Shown: one piece after another, positions 1 through 11,479 of the stretch
Position numbering within the stretch: the first letter of the stretch is position 1
How the letters are laid out: each line of letters begins with the position of its first letter
Assembly (NCBI GenBank): GCA_963556255.1
Contig: OY744605.1
Location: 5,158,381 to 5,222,380 of the forward strand
Reading direction: 5' to 3'
Length of the DNA: 64,000 nucleotides
Origin: Allolobophora icterica
Taxonomy: Eukaryota > Annelida > Clitellata > Crassiclitellata > Lumbricidae
The notes under the pieces: model-generated
Databases searched by the model: none
What the model saw: only the letters and a program-made list of their open reading frames with translations
What the model was told of the DNA's origin: nothing
Made by a program: the position numbers and the translations under genes

Positions 1-35
1 CTGTTTGTATCTTCTTGTGTTTTTCTGTAGGCCAT

Positions 36-520
36 ATCTGTTTCTGTATCTATTTTATTTCTGTTTCTGTATCTGTTTTATTTCTGTTACTGTATCTGTT
101 TTATTTCTGTTTCTGTATCTGTTTTATTTCTGTTTCTGTATCTGTTTTATTTCTGTTTCTGTATCTGTTTTATATCTGTTTCTGTATCTGTTTTATTTCT
201 GTTTCTGTTTCTGTATCTGTTTTATTTCTGTTTCTGTATCTGTTTTATTTCTGTTTCTGTATCTGTTTTATTTCTGTTTCTGTATCTGTTTTATTTCTGT
301 TTCTGTATCTGTTTTATTTCTGTTTCTATATCTGTTTTATTTCTGTTTCTGTATCTGTTTTATTTCTGTTTCTGTATCTGTTTTATTTCTGTTTCTGTTT
401 CTGTTTTATTTCTGTTTCTGTTTCTGTTTTATTTCTGTTTCTGTTTCTGTTTCTGTTTTATTTCTGTTTCTGTTTCTGTTTCTGTTTTATTTCTGTTTCT
501 GTTTCTGTTTCTGTTACAGT
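36..520. repeat. 23-bp pyrimidine minisatellite (TTTCTG/TATCTG hexamers)
   Basis: The unit is built from TTTCTG and TATCTG hexamers plus a TTTTA spacer, about 23 bp, repeated roughly 20 times. Toward the right end the TATCTG hexamer is lost and the array becomes plain TTTCTG runs separated by TTTTA. The overlapping long open frames, rich in Phe, Cys, Ser and Val, are produced by the repeat and are not genes. Confidence 0.95.
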
Positions 521-539
521 ATCTGCTTCTCTATCTGTA

Positions 540-1400
540 TCTCAAGTTTCTTTATCTCGTCTTTCCTGCAAGTTTTAAGGTCCTCGTGTCTTTGCGTCAT
601 TCTTCTTGACTTCACCTTTTCATTTCGCAACTAGTCAAGGCAGATAATTAGATAATTAGGCTATTAGATGATTAGGTAATTAGACTATTATAATTATTAG
701 ATAATTGGATAATTAGATAAGCTTTAGCAATTTTATTTTTCTATAATTACTTCCTTAAGTCTGTTAGTTTTGGAACAATTTGAAATTAAAGTTACGACCA
801 ATATGTATATATAGCATTTATTGTTCACCAATTAAAGGTGTCTAATAAAAGAATTAAAATAATTTTAAACATTATCGACGTAACATCATTTGGATGACAT
901 TAACTATTAAATAACGTTTAAACCTATCGCTGTTTTATGTCACATCTTTAAATTTCGATTTCAAGTGCAGTAAAAAAAACTACTTCTGCCGTTCCCCTTT
1001 TACAGACTCAGAAAGCGACAATCGTTGGCCAAACAGAAATTTCAATAGAGTTCTAAAAAATATGCAGATTTAACGTGATCTCGTGGCTACGAGGGCCTTT
1101 GACACCAACGGTATCTTAATTAGATTAATTACTGAATTCGCCAACTGAAGAATGGCGATTTAGTTGTTTTAGTAGTTGTTACTTTAATTTAGTAGTTACA
1201 ATTGCTAACGACATATTGAGGCGTGCACGTTAACCTATTGATCTGATTGTTTTGCGACTAGTTAGCAAATGCCATTAATCTTAACAGGAAAACATATTGT
1301 ACAGCTCTTTACAGGCACTCAAATCCCCTATACAATGAACATGTCAAAATTGAAAAAGCTAAACGAAATCTTGTGTTGAAGTTTAATCATTTTGTCTCTT
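540..1400. repeat. Dispersed block, copy 1 of 3
   Basis: This block matches 52,490-53,250 and 53,470-54,010 in the same orientation, including the shared landmarks TTCTTCTTGACTT, a GGTGTCTAA motif, GGCCAAACAGAAATTTC and GATCTCGTGGCTAC. Divergence is moderate with many indels. No coding frame survives. It contains AT-rich spacer and one copy of the GGTGTC motif at about 834. Confidence 0.75.
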
Positions 1401-1774
1401 TGCTTCATTCTTCTTGGCTTTACCCGTTAAATAAATTAATTGTGTATCAGTTCATTTTCTTGATCGCAAATCATTCATTCCAGGTCGTAATTGATTTGCA
1501 TGCATATATTTCAGAGGCTTGTGGTTTCATGGTGTTAGTAGATAAAAAATAATTAGAATAGAATTCTGTTATCCGGAAGGTGGGTAAGGCGTTAGCGTCT
1601 CTTTGATCATTTTAATTCCAATACAGTTTCTTCACATTTAAGAGTAAACTATAAATATATGTCGATAATTGACTGGTTTGATGGATCCAGAGCCTAACGA
1701 CATCTTATGGCAACAAAGACCGTTTTTGAGTAGTTCTCACAAATCACCATAAATTAATCAGACACTAAGCGTAA

Positions 1775-2776
1775 GTTGCTAAATATATAGAATGATGAAC
1801 AGCGTTTTAAAGGTGTCCAACAAGCGCAATATTTTAGCCACTGTTTGTAAGTAAGTAAGTAAGTAAGTATATCCTTTATTCAAAACCAACTGCTAACCGC
1901 ATTTTGGTGTACATAGTTCATAATATTAATTTAAGCATAAAACATTCGAATGACAAAGGTTTTGCGAGCTAAAGAGTCAGCATTAGGTATAATTATATTG
2001 TGTGCCCTGGGGCGCAGTGAGTATACAACAGCTTTCTCTGGAGGTAATAACTGATGCAGAACATGACATTGTGTTGGGTTAGTTATGATGGCTGAGAAAA
2101 GGTTACAATCAGCTTTCTGGCTCGAAAGTAAGATAGGATTCCGGTAAATATCGAGACCGGACCAATCTTCGCATTGTTGCCTGAAGAAGTGTACGTCCCA
2201 TTCCTCCCACGTAGCCCCACCACGCCGGATTGACCCCTTCAAAGACGTTTTGTGACTCTCAAGGTCGTTGACGGCGAACTTATTTTACCTTTTATCAACA
2301 AAATCTGTCTTGTCTCGTCTTTAAAACTGGCAATCATGTGAAAAGCTTCTATTTAACGACGCTGTGTCATAAGGTGATTGGAGTTGCACCCTTCCTTACC
2401 ATCTCTTAGCTCTGGATTGACCGAGTATAAGGTACCGGTAGTGGCCGTGTTTCGATGCCTATCCGCAAATCATGTCGATTTAATTGGTTCAATACTGTTT
2501 AAACAAGATAATGTCTTAAAAAATGAGGATGTTAAAGCGAGGTAAGAAATACATTGAAGTGTCGCCAAATTCGATTTATAGAGAAAAAGCGTAATTTTAA
2601 TTGTAAATATTACGTAAAGGTAACTGAAGCATATTAAAAATAAGTAGTATTTTGTATTGCTTTCAAGTAAAATGCGATGTGTGACGTCGAAACTAAATAA
2701 GCAAGAACAGTCGAAATAGTTTGTTAAAGTTAGACACCTGTTTTAGGAATGCTAATTCTTTAAATAAGTAAAATAA
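1775..2776 (+). repeat. 530-bp GGTGTC unit, copy U1, split by a LINE
   Basis: The unit starts with a TATATAG box, then GTTTTAAAGGTGTCC at about 1,805, and ends at TTAGACACCTGTTTTAGG near 2,735 followed by AAATAAAC. Subtracting the LINE fragment at 1,846-2,245 leaves about 530 bp, the same length as uninterrupted copies at 20.0, 33.9 and 35.1 kb. Shared internal marks include GATTAGCGTC-like sequence and AAATACATTGAAGTGTCGCC. Confidence 0.7.
1846..2245 (-). pseudogene. LINE (CR1-like) reverse transcriptase C-terminus and 3' end
   Basis: On the - strand a 103-codon frame ends in a peptide containing YSLRPRAHN and then KTFVIRMFYA, which resembles the extreme C-terminus of CR1-like LINE ORF2 proteins. 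This part lies after the polymerase domain, so no catalytic residue is present. The stop is followed by an AT-rich 3' untranslated part with GAATAAAGG and a tail of ACTT repeats (1,846-1,872 on the + strand as AAGT). The piece is a 5'-truncated insertion inside the 530-bp unit. A second copy of the same 3' end is at 45,593-45,860. It is non-functional alone. Confidence 0.75.
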
Positions 2777-2849
2777 ACACGTCAAAACTACTTGCGATCC
2801 TTATCCTTCGATTCTTTGTATCACGTAGCCTCGTTAAAGATAACCCACT

Positions 2850-3480
2850 CACACGCTGTGTCATAAGAAAGATTAGCCTCGCTCTCCTCATTATCAAGGC
2901 TTTTGACTGGCACCAACTCTACGTGGCAGTGAAATAGCTACGACACAGCGTCTGTTTCTTAGTCTTTCTTCTGCTGATGGCGAACCTCAGTTGAACTTAA
3001 CCGGGTCAACGATGCGAAGTGCAGCTTCCTCTCTCTGATCTGCCTTGTAACCAGATTCGCATCTTCATTTGGAATCTCTTTATAAAAATCAATCAATCAA
3101 TCAACCAACCAATCAAGCATTTATATAGCGCCCCTTCAAGGAAGCTATTCAGAAGCGCTCCCAGCCAAAACCCGGCGAAAGAGAACAGTCTTTGGAGCAG
3201 AGAAGAATGCCGTGGACGAGTCTCAAGGAAGAGACCGCAGCTCAGGAGGAAGTCCATTCCAAGTTGTGGGTCCACCGACGGAGAAAACGCGCTGCTGCAT
3301 AGTAGCGGTACGTGCAACACCTCTTGCATGACACTGTGCTCGTGAATAAGCTGGTGCCCAGCACTCATCTTTAAAGCGGCGCTTTAGAAATTTGGAGTTT
3401 TTTATTACGATTAAGTATTTATTGGAGTTTTTTTTATTACGATTAAGTATTTAAAGACTTGCGAGTGAAGTATATATACA
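2850..3480 (+). repeat. Internally deleted LINE remnant (GATTAC-tailed family), interrupted
   Basis: The block begins with CACGCTGTGTCATAAG and CTGGCACCAACT, continues through a RT-like stretch, and ends with GCTCGTGAATAAGCTGGTGCC, GCGCTTTAGAAATTTGGAG and a short GATTA tail. Copies with the same internal join lie at 11.6, 12.9, 17.0, 23.7, 36.6 and 41.9 kb. In this copy another LINE end is inserted at 3,085-3,335 between GGAATCTC and the CACCTCTTG segment. Confidence 0.65.
3085..3335 (-). pseudogene. LINE (CR1/L2-like) 3' end with TTGA tail
   Basis: The - strand encodes QQRVFSVGGPTTWNGLPPELRSL, split here by my length limit into FSVGGPTTWNGLP and PELRSL, the conserved closing segment of CR1/L2-like LINE reverse transcriptases. 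After it come GGGAGCGCTTCTGAATAG and GGGGCGCTATATAAATGC, then a TTGA/TGAT tail. The same 3' signature is found at 6.3-6.7, 12.5, 13.97 and 56.4-56.6 kb. No polymerase core is included. It is a short 5'-truncated copy. Confidence 0.8.
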
Positions 3481-4273
3481 GGGTGGGCCAGTAGGAATGC
3501 ACCAACTTTGACGCCTTATAACTTGAATAATTTTTATCTGAGCGTCTTGTCCAATATATCAGATTGAAGATAATTATCCATTTTTTGATTCTGCAAAATA
3601 TCTACGAGATAATGTTACGACTTTATGAGATAATGCTATTAATATTCGATGTGCCATTTTCTGGCCATAAAACTGCAAGAAAAAACAAAAGTCTGAAACT
3701 GAAGACGTCAGTTCTAAACAGTCACTTAGTACTAACAATTAATATCTTGAGTGAATTTACCATCAGTCAAACAAATACTCAATAATGTCCACCACGTGCT
3801 CGGACTCTTACTCGTCCCTGGATTGTTGTCTTGGCTGGAAATTAACTCTTGGACTTGTGCAATGTTCGCTGCTGTGCGCGCAGAACGTTTGCGACCACAG
3901 TTGCGGCTGTTAGACGTTCCCGTAGCATCAATTTGTTTAATCAATCGATCTAGAGCATATTTATTCCATTTTCTAGAAGGGAATTCTATCATCATCTGAT
4001 GTGCATTGTATCCTTTTTCTGCTCTTAAAATTCGGATTAAAATTCTATCCTCTTCCGCGAGCGGCGTCATGATGTTCAATATTTACATTCAAAATTGAGA
4101 GGTGTGCGCCGCACCGAAATTTTATAACAGTGGTGCCGTATATCAGTGCAAGATTTGACACAGTAGTAGAGTGGATGATTACTTTCAATTTAGTATATTG
4201 GGCACGATGTTCGGGTAATAATTGTTCAAGTTATATCCATTCAAAGTTGGTGCATTCCTACTGGCCCACCCTG
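3479..4273 (-). mobile_element. mariner/Tc1-like element, internally deleted
   Basis: The ends are perfect 33-bp inverted repeats that start CAGGGTGGGCCAGTAGG, and the element is flanked by TA on both sides, the target-site duplication of IS630-Tc1-mariner elements (TATATA context on both flanks). At 795 bp it is too short for a full transposase. It retains the N-terminal DNA-binding part on the - strand. The identical ends suggest a fairly recent insertion compared with the surrounding repeats. Confidence 0.9.
3801..4079 (-). pseudogene. mariner-type transposase, N-terminal fragment
   Basis: About 93 codons from ATG at 4,079 resemble the paired helix-turn-helix region of mariner-family transposases. 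Readable pieces are LAEEDRILIRIL, then YNAHQMMIEFPSRKW (first helix-turn-helix) and GRKRSARTAANIAQVQELI (the GRP-like hinge leading into the second). After about residue 93 similarity stops and the frame runs out at 3,732, so the DDE catalytic domain is missing. In a complete family member this domain binds the terminal inverted repeats. Here the protein could at most bind DNA. The assignment rests on motif recognition only. Confidence 0.7.
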
Positions 4274-4404
4274 TATATATAACCTTACCTAAATGTTATA
4301 CCACGATTATATTATCATATGTCAGCGCAAATCTTAAGAGTTGAATGCAGGTATTTGTCTCATTGGCATATCTGAATAAAGCAACAAAGCTATGCGGTTT
4401 ATGA

Positions 4405-5035
4405 TTATTACACATTGAAGTGTCGCCAAAATCGATTTATGGAGAAAAAAGTTGTAGGACGTGGCTAGAGCGATTTGAGGCATTTCTCTGTACACGGATC
4501 CAGAACACAACTCATCATGGTCTCAATTCTCAGTTGAATAAAATATAATAGCAGTATTTATGCTGGGTGTATTCTCCAAGTAATGTTTTGTACCAAGCAA
4601 AGACAACTGTTAGCCGTCTTCAATTAAACTGTGATGCTTTAGACACCTCAATTACACAGATTGTTCTCATACAAATAATAATTGCCCATCCTTCTGGAGC
4701 AAATCGTCATGGTATTTGATGATTATTTATAGGAAACCAAAAACTTTAAATGAGGTGTATAAAATGTTAGCACACGCTACGGATACAAATACAAAAACTT
4801 AGCTAAACTCCAACTAGAATAAACTTTAACAATGTCGATGGCATTTGTTGCATAAGATATCGATGAACTCTGGAATCAATCAAATAACGAAATGTCTATT
4901 AAAAACTAATTGTAAGAGACGGTTGACATTTTTATTAAATAAAATACAACGTCGAAATCCCTGGCGGCTGTTAGTTCTCGATAAAACTATACTAAATAAC
5001 GATAATGATGACACCTTTTCAACGCCTTGAACCGA
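4405..5035 (+). repeat. Dispersed 500-bp block (copy related to 46.4 and 57.5 kb)
   Basis: Shared order with 46,430-47,170 and 57,480-58,115: AACAGCAGTA-type start, TTTAGACACCTCA at about 4,637, AAATGAGGTGTATAAAA at about 4,750, then TGTCGATGGCATTTG, AAATAACGAAAT, and CGACACC-type GATGACACCTTTTCAA at the end. There is no preserved frame. A further partial copy lies at 25,340-25,610. Confidence 0.7.
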
Positions 5036-5039
5036 AAAT

Positions 5040-5560
5040 ATATATAAGCTTCAACTGCGTTTAATTTTGTAAATAGATATGTTGAATTTGCTACTGTAAA
5101 CAGTTTTTTAAATCTTTATCAAATCTGTAAATATGCAACTATTTGTTTTTCTTGTGCATTTTACTTTATTGTATTGAGCATTACGTTATTATAATACACT
5201 TTTTATAATAATACTCGTGTGCATCAACCTTAGTTACATCTTTTGCATTTTGGTTATTGGAAAACCTATATGACCATTTTCTTTTCAGTTGTTGAATTTT
5301 GGGTTTGTTGTGTTATATATATATAACAAAAAATCTGATGTTAGTAAATTATATATATAACATATTGATTAATGAGTATTTGTGTTACTGCCCTCCAACA
5401 TTTGGTTTTTTAGATGTCGTATATGGCATGATTTGGTTTATGTATTTGAATAAATATTGCATTGTACAGAACTGCAATATTGTGTTGCAGTACAGGAAAT
5501 ACACTGGTAATTGTGATTTTATTACACTGAAATCCAACTTTAAACAATTGAAATTACATG
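5040..5560. other. AT-rich spacer, nothing recognised
   Basis: AT-rich sequence with a short TA run near 5,320. An open frame from 5,299 crosses into the next element. It has no recognisable domain and I do not regard it as a gene. Confidence 0.6.
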
Positions 5561-5565
5561 GTCAT

Positions 5566-6256
5566 ATACATAGGCGTAGACTCTGGGGGGTCAGCCGGGG
5601 CACGTGCCCCCCAATAATTGAGGAGCCTGGGCAATGCCCCCCAAAAATCGAGAGGAGAATTTCTTCAAATATTAAAATATTATGTTTCAATATATACAAA
5701 TTTCATCAGAAACAGCAAATCAGAGACACAGAACTTAAATACTATCAGAAATTCATAATGAAAACAAAGATGTATTTTTATCTTCAATATCTTCAAAATG
5801 AAACAAATTTACATGTAAGCAAAACGCCCCATTTCATACGCATTAACGTAAACCGGAAGCCTCTGCTGAATGTCCAGACTAGAGGTGAAAAAAGTTTTTT
5901 CGGTATTTAGTTTTAAACAAAACCAAAAGAAAAAGAAAACCACAAAATGTTTTTGTTTTACAAAAAAATAAATTTCTTATTTTTTAAAGTTATTTTAATA
6001 ACACTGATTTAATGATTTTTAATTTTCGGAAATCGCAATTAACTGTATTAAACTGAGTTGGAGCTCTTGTTCATGCCATTTTTCATGATTTTTATGATCC
6101 GAAATCCGAAAATCTTAAAAACAATTAAAACAACAAACCATAAAAACGGAAAAAAACAAAAAAAGAAACAACAACAAAAAACAACTTTTCATATTGAAAA
6201 AACTTGTTTTTCTGGTCCAGAACCCATGCCCCCCAATATTTTTGGGGGGGCATAGT
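5566..6256. mobile_element. Possible hAT-like element fragment with CCCCCC/GGGGGG subterminal motifs
   Basis: The left end CATAGGCGTAGACTCTGGGGGG and the repeated GTGCCCCCCAA motifs look like hAT-type ends. The right side shows ATGCCCCCCAATATTTTTGGGGGGGCAT. I could not find a matching terminal inverted repeat or an 8-bp target duplication, so the right end may be lost or the call may be wrong. The interior is AT-rich with no domain. Confidence 0.35.
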
Positions 6257-6265
6257 GTCATGATT

Positions 6266-6678
6266 GTGATTGTATTATTATAATTATTATTAAAGTAGTT
6301 TTATATAGCGCCCCTTCAAGATTGCCTAATCAGGACCGCTCCCAGCCCGACCACGGTCAATAACGCAGTTTTGAGGACAATAAGAAACAGGGTGAAATGA
6401 CCAATCGGTTATTGACGGAGCTTAGTAGGGAGCCCATTCCAGGTCATGTGGGCAGCCACTGAGAAGGCACGGCGCTGCCGTATGGCTATCCGCGCACGGG
6501 GAACAATAAGTTCAGCTTGCGCAGCTGAGCGGAGAGAGCAATGGCGCTGCGAGAAAGAGGTGGGACAGCAGAGCTCCCGCAGGTATGGAGGGGCCAAACC
6601 TTCAAAGCACCGCCGGACCAAGGCAGAGATTCGGTAAGTGATGCGCTGTGGGTAGGGGAGCCAGTGGAGGACATCCCT

Positions 6679-6680
<2 letters not shown>
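6266..6680 (-). pseudogene. LINE (CR1/L2-like) reverse transcriptase C-terminus and 3' end
   Basis: The - strand reads DVLHWLPYPQRITYRISAL, then APPYLRELC, LRSAAQAEL and RQRRAFSVAAHMTWNGLP, the well-known C-terminal signature of CR1/L2/Rex1-like LINE reverse transcriptases, downstream of the polymerase core. It is followed by GGGGCGCTATATAAAACT and an AAT-rich tail at 6,266-6,292. The frame continues artificially leftward and rightward through microsatellites. The same 3' end occurs on the + strand at 56,385-56,625. The 5' part of the element has been replaced by a CA/TA/GA microsatellite, so this copy is dead. Confidence 0.85.
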
Positions 6681-7560
<880 letters not shown>

Positions 7561-7564
7561 TCGG

Positions 7565-7690
7565 ATTATAAATTAATATAGTGTAACATGACAGCGTTTT
7601 AAAGGTGTCTTATAAGCGCATCGCATTATGTAATGACATCTTGTATCTGCATTCTGCTTTGGCGTTTCTTTACTTTACCCATCTATAATT
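7565..7690 (+). repeat. 530-bp GGTGTC unit, 5' fragment
   Basis: GACAGCGTTTTAAAGGTGTC followed by TTATAAGCGCAT matches the first 120 bp of the units at 1.8 and 33.9 kb. The rest is missing. Confidence 0.55.
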
Positions 7691-8040
7691 TATTAATTTT
7701 CCTTATTATAATCGGTTGTTAGGTAGGTAGCTTATGTTTAAGGACGTTGCATAGAAGCTCTAACAGTGCTGGTAGAAATCAGTTAATTATCAGCAGTAAA
7801 GGTACTCAAGAGGTGCTATATAAATGTCCATACACTTACAGACGGACAGATGTAAAAGAATAGTTGCCTTCTAAGTCGTTTCCAGTGTTCCAACATCAGA
7901 AATTTTTGGCCCAGCACAAAGCCTGCATATTAAGGATCACTTTTTCTTATACGGCGAAAATCACCATTAAAAGAGGTGTGTAATTTTTATCAGCAGTTCT
8001 CAACGTTCGTATTGCATAAACACAGCGTATTGATTTAGGA
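7690..8040. other. Spacer with a short LINE-type tail
   Basis: AAGAGGTGCTATATAAATGTCC at about 7,808 resembles the GCTATATAAA LINE tails. Otherwise nothing is recognised. Confidence 0.4.
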
Positions 8041-8044
8041 ACCG

Positions 8045-8310
8045 TTGGTTACTTACCTAGTACTTAGTCTTTGCCAGGCAGGTATGCACATCGGGCAAGG
8101 CATCTTCGCCACTCATCTCTGTTCATTTCCAATCTCTCAGCCTCGTCCCAAGACATCTCTAAACAGCTCAAGTTATACCCATGGATCCAGCTCATCACTT
8201 GATTGGCTCTTCTATCCTTGTCCATACGAACCACATTCCTCATCTATTCTAGTCTTCTCTTTCTGATATTGTTCTCTGTTTCATCTTCTCCCGTCAGTTG
8301 TTTAATGATT
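8045..8310 (-). pseudogene. RTE-like LINE reverse transcriptase C-terminus
   Basis: On the - strand fragments read VVRMDKDRRANQVMSWI, MSWDEAERL and EWRRCLARC, the tail region of RTE-type endonuclease/reverse transcriptases that normally follows the thumb. The stop lies near 8,050 and is followed by TAAGTAC-type tail sequence. The frame is interrupted and the polymerase is absent. Three related copies lie at 15.4, 19.65 and 22.87 kb, all on the - strand and all just upstream of a 530-bp unit, so they were probably amplified together with it. Confidence 0.75.
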
Positions 8311-8404
8311 TTGCTCGGTTGTAATAAATTCAGACACCAATCGTGTCTTAGTGTCAATATTAACTCGCACGTGTAATATACAATGACATCATACCGCTTA
8401 ACGC

Positions 8405-8605
8405 GGCTGCTGTATATATAGATAGTTGAAATGGCTTTAAGGGGTGTCCAATAAAACGAATTGCTCTAGCACGGCTTAAACCCTATAAGGCCATCATATC
8501 ACTACCATGGGTGTTGACTTTGTAATTACCTTTAAATCGAAAAAAATTAAGTTGCTTCTTCTCTGTAACTGGCGATTATGTAGATATTCTTCTGTTTAAC
8601 AAAGT
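8405..8605 (+). repeat. 530-bp GGTGTC unit, 5' fragment
   Basis: Starts CGCGGCTGCTGTATATATAG, then GGCTTTAAGGGGTGTCC at about 8,440 and CTCTGTAACTGGCGATTATG at about 8,560. The unit is lost after TTTAACAAAG. Confidence 0.65.
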
Positions 8606-8871
8606 GTTGATTTTATATTCGTTTATTGAGACAATCTAGCTGCTTGTTACAAGAGTAATTGGAAGCGTGGGTTAACAGGTAATGAATAGTATCGGGTTTC
8701 ACTGCTTAGTAGATGTTTATCAAGACTCTAGAGCATGCGGGTATAGAGATTATTGCTTCTTTTTCTGGAATGGTAATTTATGTTATGCGTCCGAAGGCGT
8801 AAATTGTATGTGTTAACTTTGTGAGGAGGGCAAAGCTCACAGAGTACATGCATCTTGTTTCATAGTATAGC
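8606..8871. other. Unassigned spacer
   Basis: No repeat or frame recognised. Its right end holds the 8-bp AGTATAGC that is duplicated at 10,469-10,476. Confidence 0.5.
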
Positions 8872-10468
8872 TAGAGCCCTGCGCCGACGTCATAGTGTCG
8901 GCGGCGGCGCGCCGGTCATTTTTGGTCGGCGGCGGCGGCGCGCCGACAAACAAAAATCGGCGGCGGCGGCGTCCACGAAATGTCGGCGTCGGCGCGGCGC
9001 GGCGCGGCGTGTTCTAGTCAGAAACATGAGTCACCATGGGCATCCGGAGGGGGGCAAAAATTTTCAAGGGGGCAAAAATTTTTCCTGGGGTAAAATGACG
9101 TTTTTGCATGGAAAATATATTCACAAATCCAGAGGGCAAATCCTCCTTTCCCTCCTCCGGACGCCCATGTGAGTCACTATGAGAGTTGCACAGCCGTTGG
9201 TCCTGTGACCAGTCAAAGGGCCAAATTCTCTAAAACCACTCCATCACACTGAAGCTCAACTACATATAAAGGGACTGAAAGAGAAGACACCTTCAGACAT
9301 TTGCCTTGCAAATATAAACATCCTTAATTACACTGCACATCTGTATAGGTATTGGCAAATTGTTATCAGATGAAGCAACATGCATTTGCATATTGCATGA
9401 ACACACTTGCATATGCACTGATACAGGTTAGGCTTACACACCAAGTCACATGGCAGATGCTGGATAACAGCATCCTTCCAGTAAGAGAGGCTGCTGAAGC
9501 CATGAAGTGAAATGTAAATATATACGTTTTCCTATGGTAATACACTGGTCGAGTGGCCTCATTCCTGTTAATTTTTCAGTGAATTTACCAGGTGGTCTGC
9601 TGCCCGTTTGAATTGGTGCCACGCCATTTAGAGTTTCCACATATAGACCATTGTTTGTATCAGACTAAACTAAAAAAGACCATTCTTTATGCAATACGTA
9701 CTAAGTCAAAACCTGTCTCAACTGATACTGTTTACCTGAATAGATTCCAGCCAAAAGTATTAATCAATTATACCTTCCCTTCTGCAGGATTATTACTTAA
9801 AGGACATATCTTGATATTAATAGCACTCACAAAGTCCTCTAATCTTACAACTTTAAGCCAAAAATTTACACCATTGCAATTAGACCACAGACATCAAAGA
9901 CAACAATCAATAAGTTATAGAAGCTATTCAACATGAAGGTAACGAATGAGGAAATACTGTAGTACTGTAGTACACATACAAAGACATGCATTGCACATTG
10001 CTTTTGTTGTCAAGGTATTAAGGAAATGGCAACATCAACAGGTGTATCAAAACAATGGTTACTTGTAACAAGATATCGCTTTAAATGACTGTGTGTATCA
10101 TGGCACAAAGACAAGATCATCAAAGTATAAGGAAAACGAATTTAGTCAGGAAGACAATGCATTCTTGGTAACAAGATAAAGACCACAAACATTGTAATCA
10201 GCTATGTTCACTCTTTATTTTCTTCATTAGCACACGAGTTCCTACCAATCAAAGTGCCATTTCTGAGAATAGTTTGCTTATCTTTGCAATATCATGCAAA
10301 ACATGAAAAATGCAACAATTACAATTAAGCATATCAAACTGGCATCGGCGGCGCGCCGACAGATTGTCGGCGGCGGCGGCGGCGGCGCGCCGACAAACAA
10401 AAATCGGCGGCGGCGGCGCCAACGAAATGTCGGCGGCGGCGGCGCGGCGCGGCCGGCGCAGGGCTCTA
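8872..10468. mobile_element. hAT-like non-autonomous element, GC-rich ends
   Basis: A 15-bp perfect terminal inverted repeat, TAGAGCCCTGCGCCG, bounds 1,597 bp, with the 8-bp target duplication AGTATAGC at 8,864-8,871 and 10,469-10,476. Both features fit the hAT superfamily (TAGAG satisfies the usual YARNG start). Each end carries a block of CGGCGG runs, and about 60 bp of these blocks, including GCGCGCCGACAAACAAAAATC, are direct rather than inverted repeats. The interior, 9,180-10,330, is AT-rich and shows no transposase. A second element is nested at 9,035-9,169. Confidence 0.9.
9035..9169. mobile_element. 135-bp hAT-like MITE nested in the element above
   Basis: Inverted ends CATGGGCATCCGGAGG and CCTCCGGACGCCCATG (one mismatch) are flanked by the 8-bp duplication TGAGTCAC at 9,027-9,034 and 9,170-9,177. 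The interior has GGCAAAAATTTT repeats. The 8-bp duplication points to hAT, although the terminal bases do not match the hAT consensus perfectly. Confidence 0.82.
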
Positions 10469-10484
10469 AGTATAGCACCCGATG

Positions 10485-11030
10485 GGGTGTCTCGAAGTAG
10501 GTATCATCCTGCACATGAGTCGCTTGAGACGGGCCCTGTCATCTGCACTTGTGTATGCCCACCATGCAGGTGACGCGTGGAGCATTGGAACAATGGTCGT
10601 CACTAGGGTGATATCCTGATTCCTGAAGCATTGATGAAGGGGTCCCATGTGCTTTAAGTGCTCTGGAGGCGTTAAGAGAGGCAGAGCTTGAGATAACTAT
10701 CCTGTTGATGTGTTGGGTCACAGAGAGGTTTTCACCGAAGAGGATTCCTAAAGCCTTTATGGAAGAGTATTGGCTGATTCCGGTGATGGAAGGTTCTTCA
10801 GAAAGTGATCGCATGTTGCCACGCACGATGACCAAATCGCGTGTTTTATCCGTGTTCATAAGCAGATTCTTCTCTTTGGCCCACGTTGAGATGTGCTTCA
10901 ACTCGTCCTGTGACGTCGATAAGTGATTGGAAGGTATGAATCATCTGCATATTATTTGATGAGACGGTTCTGGGTGTGCACCGGTTGAAAGTCGGAGGTC
11001 CCCACATGAATTCGGGTGAACTCAGCAGCG
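10485..11030 (-). pseudogene. LINE (CR1-like) reverse transcriptase, decayed
   Basis: The - strand carries pieces of reverse transcriptase in shifting frames. FNRCTPRTVSSNNMQMIHTF corresponds to the region holding the YADD catalytic motif, now mutated away. Then come HISTWAKEKNLLMNTDKTRD (the palm/thumb K-T segment), KALGILFGENLSVTQHI, and in another frame HHAWWAYTSADDRARL. At least two frameshifts and the loss of the catalytic aspartates make this a dead copy. The closest relatives in the window are the fragments at 24.84 and 55.0 kb. Confidence 0.8.
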
Positions 11031-11042
11031 AAACATGAACCA

Positions 11043-11425
11043 CACGTCACCCTCCTCATTTATCCAGGCCTCGAACTGGCGCTACCTATTAACTTCTATT
11101 AAGCAGTGGTTGCATTTCGATGTGTATCCTCTAATCAAATCGTTTTCTGTGGGTCTGATTGAAATACTGAGTAAAAAATTTGACGTCTTCAATGTAAGAA
11201 ATACATTGAAGAGTCGCCAATATAAACTGATCGAATAAGAAGTTTAAATGCAATATTAAGTGCTATATAAGTCTAAGTGGAGCAAAATCGAAAAAAGTAA
11301 TATTTTATTTTGCCTTTGAGTGAATCCTGATGTGTGACGCCGAAACTAAATAAACAACAATAGTTGGAAATATTTAGACACCTCTTTTAAGAATTAAATT
11401 TCTTAACATAAGCAGAATAAATCAG
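11043..11425 (+). repeat. 530-bp GGTGTC unit, 5'-truncated (U2)
   Basis: Begins at CACGTCACCCTCCTCATTTA, includes AAATACATTGAAGAGTCGCC, and ends TTAGACACCTCTTTTAAG at about 11,370 with GAATAAATC 30 bp further on. It is fused to the LINE fragment on its left. Confidence 0.75.
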
Positions 11426-11479
11426 ACAATGCTACATCTTTGATCTGTTTAATATCTGTCTCTTCTGCTTTACTAATTG

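Noticed and set aside
5..634. Two long overlapping frames rich in Phe, Cys, Ser and Val
   Set aside because: They are translations of the 23-bp minisatellite.
5299..5910. 203-codon + frame
   Set aside because: No domain. It crosses from AT-rich spacer into a possible transposon fragment.
5566..6256. Complete hAT element
   Set aside because: I found no matching right inverted repeat and no 8-bp duplication, so it is listed only as a possible fragment.
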